Source of the DNA: Bacteroidota bacterium | GTDB lineage: Bacteria > Bacteroidota > Bacteroidia > Bacteroidales > JAAYUG01 | Assembly: GCA_021812865.1 (NCBI GenBank) | Contig: JAKAMP010000254.1 | Location: forward strand, 1-5,188 | Length of the DNA stretch: 5,188 nucleotides | Direction: 5' to 3' | Part shown: positions 1 through 4,773 of the stretch, in pieces | Numbering within the stretch: position 1 is the stretch's first letter | Layout of the letters: every line of letters begins with the position of its first letter | Made by a program: the position numbers and the translations under genes | Notes under the pieces: generated by a model | The model's database searches: none | What the model saw: the letters and a program-made list of their open reading frames with translations, nothing else | What the model was told of the DNA's origin: nothing

Positions 1-79
1 GTGCCTGGTTTATTTCCGAGACGTCAATGGCAATGGGCCGTTCCCTCTTGGCAACACGCTGGGCTTTCCTGCCGGGAAG
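1..79. other. Short flank downstream of the helicase, no gene assigned
   Basis: This is the stretch beyond the helicase stop codon. On the minus strand the helicase frame stays open past its TGA to the window edge (readable as ...RVAKRERPIAIDVSEINQA), but it contains no ATG, GTG or TTG, so no start for a separate gene is visible. On the plus strand one frame is also open and ends in TAA at 111-113, inside the helicase gene. Neither reading is long enough to choose. A small hairpin, with arms at 64-69 and 74-79 and a 4-base loop, abuts the helicase stop, but no T-run follows it in the minus direction, so I do not call it a terminator. Confidence 0.3.
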
Positions 80-1495
80 TCAGGCAAAGAACTGAGGGGC
101 AAAATTCACGAGGTATAATTTTTCGGTAGCTCTGGTAAATGCGGTGTAAAGCCAGCGCAGGTATTCCTGGTTAATCATATCTTCCTTCAGAAAGCCCTGG
201 TCAACGAACACGGCCTTCCACTGCCCGCCTTGAGCCTTGTGGCAGGTTACTGCATAGGCAAACTTCACCTGGAGCGCATTGTAGTATGAATCTTCCTTCA
301 CTTTCTCGTAGAGCTTCTTTCTTGGCAGGGACTGATCATAATCTTCAGCCACGGAATAGAAAAATTCCCTGTTCTGTTCCGAGGAAAGCGACGGTCCCTC
401 TATGTTCAGGGTGTCGAGCATGATTTTCACTGGCACTTCCAAACCCGGGTAATCGATAAAGCTGGCAATGATATCGGCAAAACGATGCCCATATAGGGTT
501 TGGTAGCCCTTAATCTTCAGCACCTTGCATATATCGCCGTTGGCAATGAAATCCGCTTCCTTGTTTTCGTCGAGCCAGAAATAATTGTTTTTCACCACCA
601 TAAGATAGTCCCCCTGCGATATTTCATCTTCCCTTCCCAGCATCATTCTGCGTATGCCCTCATTGTAGCGGTTGGCCTGTTTGTTCGAGCGGCAAACCAC
701 AATGGTATCATCAAGTCCGTATCGCCCATAGGCGCTATCAAGCAGCTCGTTCATTTCATTCCCGCTGATTCTTTCAATATCACTGAAACCGGCAAGTTTC
801 AATGATGGAAAAAACTGTTTTTCAGAGCTGATGAGTCTGCGGACTTTGGTGGCATTATAGAGTATGCCGGAATCAAGAGACTGTCGTACTACTTCATCGA
901 AAAATACTTCCCTTATGTTGTAGCCGAAAGCCGAAAGCGTTCCTTTATCCAGGGCAGCGCTGATGAGTGTTCCCACAGGTGGAAGCTGTGCTGAATCGCC
1001 AATCAGGATGAGTTTGCATTGTTTACCGTTGTGTACATAGCTGATCAGGTCGTCAAGCAGGTTACCTGAGCCGAAAATAGAAACCTCTCCGCCCTGGTTG
1101 CCAATCATCGAGGCCTCATCGACAATGAAGAGTGTTGAAGTGTGCAGGTTGCGGTCGAGACTGAATTCCCCGAAACCGTCCTTTGAAGATTTCTGCCGGT
1201 ATATTTTTTTATGAATGGTATAGGCGGGCTGTCCCGCATATAAACTCAGCATTTTGGCGGCACGTCCGGTGGGAGCCATCATCACGCTTTTCATTTGAAA
1301 GGCAGGCAATGTTTCCACCAGCGCATGCACCAGCGAGGTTTTACCCGTACCGGCATAGCCCTTGATCAGCAGAATCTCGTCCTCCCGGGTGGATGCAATG
1401 AAAGCCCCCAGCTCCAGGAACAGTTTTTGCTGTCCTGTAGTAGGCTCATAATCAAAATGATCCCGTAATACTTTTGCCAGGTGGTCGTGAATCAT
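80..1495 (-). CDS. RecD-like superfamily 1 ATP-dependent DNA helicase (AAA family ATPase)
   Basis: A complete 471-residue protein that should use ATP to unwind or translocate on DNA in the cytoplasm, presumably in repair or recombination. Seen in order: Walker A GYAGTGKT (46-53), motif Ia APTGRAAK (74-81), Walker B IVDEASM (124-130), motif III GDSAQLPPVG (166-175), VVCRSNKQANRYN (266-278), motif V CHKAQGGQW (418-426, the UvrD_C_2-like signature) and motif VI YTAFTRATEKLYLV (450-463). This set and order are those of RecD/Pif1-like SF1B helicases, and the length fits the single-polypeptide Bacteroidota RecD-like proteins. There is no RecB or RecC partner here, so calling it exonuclease V subunit D would be wrong. 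The ATG start puts the first residues just before the conserved TGQQ segment. It is divergent from the DUF3822 gene, with about 90-145 bp between them. Family assignment is firm; the exact cellular role is inferred. Confidence 0.93.
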   Translation of the reverse strand: MIHDHLAKVLRDHFDYEPTTGQQKLFLELGAFIASTREDEILLIKGYAGTGKTSLVHALVETLPAFQMKSVMMAPTGRAAKMLSLYAGQPAYTIHKKIYRQKSSKDGFGEFSLDRNLHTSTLFIVDEASMIGNQGGEVSIFGSGNLLDDLISYVHNGKQCKLILIGDSAQLPPVGTLISAALDKGTLSAFGYNIREVFFDEVVRQSLDSGILYNATKVRRLISSEKQFFPSLKLAGFSDIERISGNEMNELLDSAYGRYGLDDTIVVCRSNKQANRYNEGIRRMMLGREDEISQGDYLMVVKNNYFWLDENKEADFIANGDICKVLKIKGYQTLYGHRFADIIASFIDYPGLEVPVKIMLDTLNIEGPSLSSEQNREFFYSVAEDYDQSLPRKKLYEKVKEDSYYNALQVKFAYAVTCHKAQGGQWKAVFVDQGFLKEDMINQEYLRWLYTAFTRATEKLYLVNFAPQFFA

Positions 1496-1539
1496 AGTCT
1501 CAAAATATCACTTGGAATCAAGCTTTTGGATTTTTTTCG

Positions 1540-1547
1540 TAATTTCG
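1540..1547 (+). promoter_or_regulatory. Possible -7 box in the divergent intergenic region
   Basis: TAATTTCG differs at one fixed position from the Bacteroidota -7 consensus TAnnTTTG and lies about 90 bp upstream of the preferred ATG of the DUF3822 gene. No TTTG lies at the expected 19-21 bp: the nearest TTG triplets are 11 and 25 bp upstream. It is followed at once by a small inverted repeat, GCAGGC (1547-1552) and GCCTGC (1565-1570), with a 12-base loop. This is a weak candidate only. I found no good match for the helicase promoter on the other strand. Confidence 0.25.
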
Positions 1548-1639
1548 CAGGCAATCTGGTGAAAGCCTGCTAAATTAGACAATAATTGCGGTTAAAGAAA
1601 GAATGGCTTTCAACAGAATCCTACTATAATTTCCCCGGA

Positions 1640-2497
1640 ATGAGCATGGAAAAATTCGAGTTTGTGGACAGCAAAAAAGACCAGGTAAACCAGGAGGTAT
1701 TGCATCTCTCGGTTCAGGTCAGCCACCAATCCTTCTCTTTTGCCGTACAGCAAGCGGATGATTCCAGGCTGCTCTATCTCAGGCATATACCTTTTGAACG
1801 GATAGAAAGCATTTCCGAACTGGCACGGAGGCTGAGGGAGGCCATTCAATCGGATAAAAACCTTCCCGGGAATTGCAAAGAGGTGAAAGCCATCTGGGTT
1901 TCGCCGAAATACACCCTGGTCCCGGAATCCTATTACGAACAGCCCTTTACACGGAAGTTATATGAACTGTCCCACCCGCTGAATGAGCTGGATGAACTGC
2001 ATACGTATGCCCTTACCGGCATGGGATACCAGGTTATCTATGCCATTCCGCAGGAAATAGCCCATGAACTGTATCAGGTATGGCCGGAGGTTGAATTTTA
2101 CAACCAGCTCGTGCCTTTCGTTCAACTTATCGAGCACGACCAGGAGAAGCACCCCGGCACAGAGATTTACAACCAGGCATACCCCGACTTCACCGATGTG
2201 GTGATATTTGCAGAAAATAAGCTGAAGCTGGCCAATCCATACCCGGTGAGGGAGATGAACGACTGGCTGTACGGGATCATGAGCATCATGAAGCAGTCGG
2301 GTCTTGATAATCCGCACACAGAGCTGGGTACTGGCGATCATTTTCTGGATGGCCTGTCTGATTCAGATACCCTGCGCAAATACTTCGGGAAACTGCGCTA
2401 TCTCAAACCTAGGATACCTCAGTACAATATTTCCTTTTTCGACTCGAAAGGCGTAAACCGGTTCGTAAACCTGCTGGGGATAATCAATTGCGCGTAG
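1640..2497 (+). CDS. DUF3822 family protein of unknown function
   Basis: I recognise a DUF3822 protein, a family found almost only in Bacteroidota and commonly next to rsmD. No activity is established, though its fold has been likened to the actin-like ATPases. From the ATG at 1640 it has 285 residues. Visible are the N-terminal strand pattern around LHLSVQVS and QSFSFAV, the central YTLVPESYY segment, a VIYAIPQEIAHEL stretch, and the C-terminal pattern VVIFAENKLKLANPYP followed by DWLYGIMSIMKQSGL. The frame can be extended to a TTG at 1586 (18 more residues). I prefer ATG 1640, or ATG 1646, because related proteins begin near the MEKFEF-like segment. No Shine-Dalgarno sequence helps to decide. 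Its last 10 bases overlap the start of rsmD, which suggests cotranscription and coupled translation. Confidence 0.8.
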   Translation: MSMEKFEFVDSKKDQVNQEVLHLSVQVSHQSFSFAVQQADDSRLLYLRHIPFERIESISELARRLREAIQSDKNLPGNCKEVKAIWVSPKYTLVPESYYEQPFTRKLYELSHPLNELDELHTYALTGMGYQVIYAIPQEIAHELYQVWPEVEFYNQLVPFVQLIEHDQEKHPGTEIYNQAYPDFTDVVIFAENKLKLANPYPVREMNDWLYGIMSIMKQSGLDNPHTELGTGDHFLDGLSDSDTLRKYFGKLRYLKPRIPQYNISFFDSKGVNRFVNLLGIINCA

Positions 2498-3045
2498 TCA
2501 GCGGAAAATACAGAGGCAGAACCATCCACCCGCCCCATAACTTCAGGGCAAGGCCAACTACCGATTTTGCCAAGGAAAGCCTGTTCAACATCCTTGCCAA
2601 CACTTTTGATATTGAATCGTTACGGGTGCTCGACCTTTTCTCGGGTACCGGGAGCATAGCCTATGAGTTTGCCTCGAGGGGCTGCACCGACATCGAACTG
2701 GTGGAAAGCGACCGTTTTCACATGGCTTTTATCCGTAAAACCATTGCTGAATGGAAGATTGAAGGGGTAACGCCGCACCAGGTGAATGTGTTCAGCTTCC
2801 TGAAATATCCCCGTTCACCCTTCGACTTGATATTCTGCGATCCGCCATACGATATGAAAGGGAGGGAACTCCTGCCTGATATGATATTACAATCGGGATT
2901 GCTGAAACCCGAAGGCTGGCTGGTGTTTGAACATTCCAAATCGGTACATTTTCTGAAGCATCCAGCCTTACTGGAGGAAAGAAATTATGGCAGCGTTCAC
3001 TTCAGTTTTTTCACGCCCGGAAATGCCGGAACTACTCAGAAATAA
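2488..3045 (+). CDS. rsmD: 16S rRNA (guanine(966)-N(2))-methyltransferase RsmD
   Basis: This enzyme transfers a methyl group from S-adenosylmethionine to N2 of G966 in 16S rRNA of the small ribosomal subunit. The 185-residue length is normal for the family. Seen: the family N-terminus MRVVSGKYRGR, the RPTTDFAKESLFNIL block (22-36), the SAM-binding motif I DLFSGTGS (49-56), the acidic ELVESD after the second strand (70-75), and the catalytic DPPY (118-121) within LIFCDPPYDM. The start is TTG at 2488. It is the right start because it puts the conserved MR-V-SGKY motif exactly at the N-terminus and there is no ATG nearby. It overlaps the upstream gene by 10 bp. TTG plus overlap suggests translation coupled to DUF3822. 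No hairpin terminator follows before the tRNA promoter, so some readthrough into the tRNA is possible. Confidence 0.95.
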   Translation: MRVVSGKYRGRTIHPPHNFRARPTTDFAKESLFNILANTFDIESLRVLDLFSGTGSIAYEFASRGCTDIELVESDRFHMAFIRKTIAEWKIEGVTPHQVNVFSFLKYPRSPFDLIFCDPPYDMKGRELLPDMILQSGLLKPEGWLVFEHSKSVHFLKHPALLEERNYGSVHFSFFTPGNAGTTQK

Positions 3046-3082
3046 GGGCTTGCAGAAGGAATAAAAATATTTTTGGATAAAG

Positions 3083-3113
3083 TTTGGAGGAAAAGAAATA
3101 TACGCTATTTTTG
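3083..3113 (+). promoter_or_regulatory. Bacteroidota-type promoter for tRNA-Asp
   Basis: TTTG at 3083-3086, then exactly 19 bp, then TATTTTTG at 3106-3113. This matches the -33 TTTG and -7 TAnnTTTG elements known for the primary sigma factor of Bacteroides and relatives. Transcription would start around 3118-3122, a few bases before the mature tRNA at 3127. A second TATTTTTG lies at 3068-3075, but it has no TTTG at the right distance upstream. Confidence 0.8.
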
Positions 3114-3126
3114 CAACACTTTTATT

Positions 3127-3200
3127 GGTGCGGTAGTTCAGCTGGTTAGAATATCGGCCTGTCACGCCGAGGGTCGCGGGTTCGAGTCCCGTCCGCACCG
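3127..3200 (+). tRNA. tRNA-Asp (anticodon GTC)
   Basis: A complete 74-nt cloverleaf can be folded by eye. The acceptor stem GGTGCGG (3127-3133) pairs with CCGCACC (3193-3199), and the discriminator base is G3200. The D stem is GTTC/GAAT. The anticodon stem TCGGC/GCCGA encloses the loop CTGTCAC, which gives anticodon GTC. The T arm is GCGGG-TTCGAGT-CCCGT. The anticodon and the G73 discriminator both agree with tRNA-Asp. The 3' CCA is not encoded (the next bases are CAG), so CCA must be added after transcription. The gene has its own promoter and is followed directly by a strong terminator. It marks the edge between core genes and the decayed accessory region. Confidence 0.97.
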
Positions 3201-3211
3201 CAGGAAAAAGC

Positions 3212-3239
3212 AAAAGCCACACTTTCCGTGTGGCTTTTT
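3212..3239 (+). terminator. Intrinsic terminator after tRNA-Asp
   Basis: Arms AAAAGCCACAC (3212-3222) and GTGTGGCTTTT (3228-3238) pair perfectly over 11 bp around the 5-base loop TTTCC. Five T residues (3235-3239) follow the G+C-rich part. Its position, 12 bases after the tRNA end, supports the call. A competing perfect 12-bp pairing exists between 3200-3211 and 3233-3244. Confidence 0.88.
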
Positions 3240-3263
3240 CCTGCCAGGTAACCCGTGGAGGAA

Positions 3264-3297
3264 AGGGTCCGCCCGACCAGAGGGAGGGCAATCCCGT
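3264..3297 (+). repeat. 34-bp imperfect direct repeat, copy 1
   Basis: Begins AGGGTCCG and ends GGCAATCCCGT. It matches copy 2 at 3441-3474 in 29 of 34 positions without gaps. A possible small hairpin, GGTC-N5-GACC, is kept in both copies while two of the five differences fall in its loop. It lies about 25 bp after the tRNA-Asp terminator. I do not recognise the repeat family. Confidence 0.75.
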
Positions 3298-3391
3298 GAA
3301 GCATCCCTGTACCAGAACAAAATTAGAAATCCCTTAATTTTTGAAATCATCAGGAATGAATTGCCCGCAAGCCCTGACTGGATGAAATAAA
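3298..3391. other. Unassigned spacer between the two repeats
   Basis: No gene with a start lies here. One plus-strand frame ends at 3388-3390 with protein-like text (PLIFEIIRNELPASPDWMK, then TAA) right before the terminator-like hairpin. This could be the tail of a lost gene, but in the same frame it can be traced upstream only through the repeat, terminator and tRNA, which are not coding. I cannot identify it. Confidence 0.3.
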
Positions 3392-3423
3392 AAAATCCGG
3401 ACTGCGCAGCAGGCCGGGCTTTT
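3392..3423 (+). terminator. Terminator-like hairpin upstream of repeat copy 2
   Basis: AAAATCCGG (3392-3400) pairs with CCGGG plus TTTT (3414-3418 and 3420-3423), with one bulged C at 3419 and a T-G pair. The 13-base loop contains the palindrome CTGCGCAG. A T-rich run (TTTTCTT) follows. It looks like an intrinsic terminator, but no intact gene ends at it, which suggests a relic of a deleted gene or a structured non-coding element. Confidence 0.6.
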
Positions 3424-3440
3424 CTTATGCTCCGGGCCAC

Positions 3441-3474
3441 AGGGTCCGACAGACCAAAGAGAAGGCAATCCCGT
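3441..3474 (+). repeat. 34-bp imperfect direct repeat, copy 2
   Basis: Second copy of the repeat at 3264-3297, same orientation, 177 bp further on, 29/34 identical with no gaps. It ends in CAATCCCGT, only a few bases before the recognisable part of the ATPase remnant begins, so it may mark a recombination or deletion boundary. Confidence 0.75.
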
Positions 3475-3476
3475 CA

Positions 3477-3645
3477 CGTCTTTTTAAAATCATATATGGG
3501 CCTCCGGGAGGAGGAAAGAGTACTCTGGCAATCGATTTTGCGCATTATCTGGCACGCGATCATAACCTGCAGGTACTCTTTGTAACTGACGAAGAAAAAC
3601 TGGGTTATACCCTCCAGGAAAAAATCAATCGGCTGAAGGCAGTTA
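3477..3645 (+). pseudogene. RecA/RadA-like P-loop ATPase remnant, truncated at both ends
   Basis: In the frame where GGG is 3498-3500 the DNA reads IIYGPPGGGKSTLAIDFAHY, then LARDHNLQVLFVTDEEKLGY and TLQEKINRLKAV. The GPPGGGKST Walker A, followed by a helix, a hydrophobic strand (VLFVT) and an acidic EE pair, is the layout of RecA/RadA/KaiC-type ATPases, of the sort seen in Bacteroidota phages and mobile elements. About 50 residues remain. There is no ATG, GTG or other plausible start with family-like sequence upstream, and the frame runs back into repeat copy 2 and the hairpin. At the 3' side it is cut by the IS630 element, where the frame ends at a TAA (3663-3665) inside the IS. Walker B and the rest are missing. 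Loss of the N-terminal part is independent of the IS. The family is fairly clear; the exact subfamily is not. Confidence 0.65.
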
Positions 3646-3671
3646 TTAATGAGTGCATAAATTAAATCATG
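3646..3671 (+). repeat. Left terminal inverted repeat of the IS
   Basis: TTAATGAGTGCATAAA and the following bases match the inverted right end in 21 of 26 positions. The best core is GTGCATAAA. It sits directly after the transposase TGA (3672-3674), so this is the transposase 3' end of the element. Confidence 0.75.
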
Positions 3672-4700
3672 TCAGGCAGCGTACTTTACATGCTTGGCGT
3701 GGAAGTAGCTCATTACCTTCTGACGATCGCTTTGTCTGGATTTTAAAAATGATTTTACGTTTTGGATCAGTTCTTTGCGATTTCTGGGTCTCTTTTTACC
3801 CACAATATTGGTTTATAAGTCTTGATTCAAATACTCATCAGGATTGAGTTCCGGACTATAACCTGGTAAATAGTAAACTTCAATGAGGTTTTTATGCTCT
3901 TCCAGCCATTCTTTTACCGCAATCGTTTTATGAGCAGGATGCCCATCTACTATCAGGATGATCTTTTGATCAGCACTTTCAAGCATTCTACTCATGAATT
4001 TAATGAAAACTCCGCTATTGAAGCCCGTTTTAATTATCATAAACTTCAAAAGGCCTCTGTTACTTATGGCAGATATCATATTTGCCTTAAACCGCTGTCC
4101 GGTTCTCTTTATCACAGGGGTTTGCCCTTTCTTTGCATACGTCCTGCCTGCCTGGTGGTCACTTCGCATCCCTGTCTCGTTTCCCCAGAAAATCATCGCC
4201 TTTTCTGCTTTGGCCTTCTCTTGTATGGCAGGATATTCTTCCTTAAGCCATTTCTGAGCACTTTCTTCTTTCTGTTCATATGCCTTATACACTGGCTTTT
4301 GCGGACTAAAACCCCATTCCTTCAGATATCTGCCTACAGTCCATTTGCTTACCTTAACCCCAAATTGATTCATTATGAGTAAGGAAACCGTCTCTCTCGT
4401 CCACAATGCAAATGGTAACTTCAGCTGGTCAGGCATCTTATCGGTTATCATCTTCTTTACCTGCTGTTCTTCTCTTTTCCCCAGCTTCTTTTCACTTTTA
4501 CGGCCTCGCTTGCGGACTATTATTCCCCGCTTACCTTTGGCTGCATATGCAGCCTTGATACTATACACCGTCCGCTCGGCTATCCCCAATAGAGCGGCTA
4601 TTTCTTTGTTTTTAAACCCTTTATTCAGGTTGCGTATTACCAGCTCCCTGATTTCCTGTTGTCCCTGGGGCGTCCTTTTTCTTCCGTCTGTTGTTTTCAT
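3672..4700 (-). pseudogene. IS630-family transposase, with catalytic Asp to Asn and an in-frame TAA
   Basis: DDE transposase of the IS630 group, whose product cuts and joins the IS ends at TA targets. From the ATG at 4700 the frame spans 342 codon positions, a normal family length. Seen: an N-terminal helix-turn-helix (roughly 20-50, EIAALLGIAERTVYSIKAAY), a second HTH (about 115-130, KWTVGRYLKEWGF), then the catalytic core. The first catalytic Asp, normally within a GDETG-type motif, is Asn: GNETGMRSD, N174, codon AAC at 4179-4181. The second Asp is in IVDGHPAH (D252), and the Glu is in YSPELNPDEYL (E289). At position 296 there is a TAA (plus strand 3813-3815). The same frame continues TNIVGKKRPRNRKELIQN and on to YFHAKHVKYAA and TGA at 3672-3674, the normal family C-terminus, so one substitution (probably AAA to TAA) created the stop. 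A 5-codon-longer TTG start at 4715 overlaps likely promoter sequence and is less likely. Confidence 0.85.
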
Positions 4701-4704
4701 GCCC

Positions 4705-4720
4705 CAAATATACAAATGTA
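4705..4720 (-). promoter_or_regulatory. Possible transposase promoter -7 boxes
   Basis: On the minus strand TACATTTG (4713-4720) and TATATTTG (4705-4712) lie back to back, and both match TAnnTTTG exactly. They sit just upstream of the ATG at 4700 and inside the IS end. I see no TTTG at 19-21 bp upstream, where the DNA is the A+T-rich terminal repeat. The box at 4713-4720 is the better placed of the two; the nearer one would give an almost leaderless mRNA. Confidence 0.35.
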
Positions 4721-4728
4721 ATTAATTA

Positions 4729-4754
4729 TATGATATATTTTATGCACCTATTAA
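4729..4754 (-). repeat. Right terminal inverted repeat of the IS
   Basis: Read on the minus strand it begins TTAATAGGTGCATAAAA and matches the left end in 21 of 26 positions. It lies upstream of the transposase start. If the 4 outer bases GTTA are included, the match becomes 25 of 30 (3642-3671 against 4729-4758). Confidence 0.75.
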
Positions 4755-4773
4755 TAACAATGACGGACCTAAA

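Larger units (their letters stand above)
3646..4754 (-). mobile_element. IS630-family insertion sequence, inactivated
   Basis: About 1.1 kb, with one transposase reading frame on the minus strand and imperfect terminal inverted repeats (3646-3671 and 4729-4754, 21/26 matching). TA dinucleotides at 3644-3645 and 4755-4756 flank these ends, as expected for IS630/Tc1/mariner elements, which duplicate a TA target. The exact ends are uncertain by a few bases: the terminal repeat is rich in TTAA, and the match between the two sides continues 4 bases outward, so another TA pair could be the real target. The element interrupts the ATPase remnant and ends about 20 bp from the 3' end of the Fic gene. 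The transposase is defective, so movement would require help in trans. Confidence 0.85.

Noticed and set aside
1958..2341. Minus-strand open frame of 127 residues inside the DUF3822 gene
   Set aside because: Shadow of a well-supported gene on the other strand. No recognisable motifs and a composition unlike a real protein.
3063..3074. AAAAATATTTTT palindrome as a terminator for rsmD
   Set aside because: Pure A+T with no G+C stem; it overlaps a TATTTTTG box and would be too unstable to terminate transcription.
2968..3291. Minus-strand open frame containing RTGLEPATLGVTGRYSNQL
   Set aside because: Also an antisense reading of the tRNA, overlapping the 3' end of rsmD. Not a gene.
3073..3390. 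Plus-strand open frame of about 105 residues across the tRNA (contains VVQLVRISACHAEGRGFESR)
   Set aside because: This is the well-known false protein produced by translating through a tRNA gene. It spans the tRNA promoter, tRNA, terminator and repeat.
3162..3440. Minus-strand open frame containing GRDSNPRPSA
   Set aside because: Classic spurious antisense-tRNA reading seen in many databases. It covers the tRNA 3' half, terminator and repeat copy 1.
3240..3650. CRISPR array suggested by the two 34-bp repeats
   Set aside because: Only two diverged copies, spaced 177 bp apart with a hairpin between them, and no cas genes.
3653..3847. 64-residue plus-strand open frame at the left end of the IS
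   Set aside because: It lies opposite the transposase C-terminus, which continues in frame after the premature stop.
3894..4725. Several plus-strand open frames opposite the transposase
   Set aside because: The transposase frame explains the region with clear HTH and DDE motifs. The opposite readings are hydrophobic shadows without motifs.
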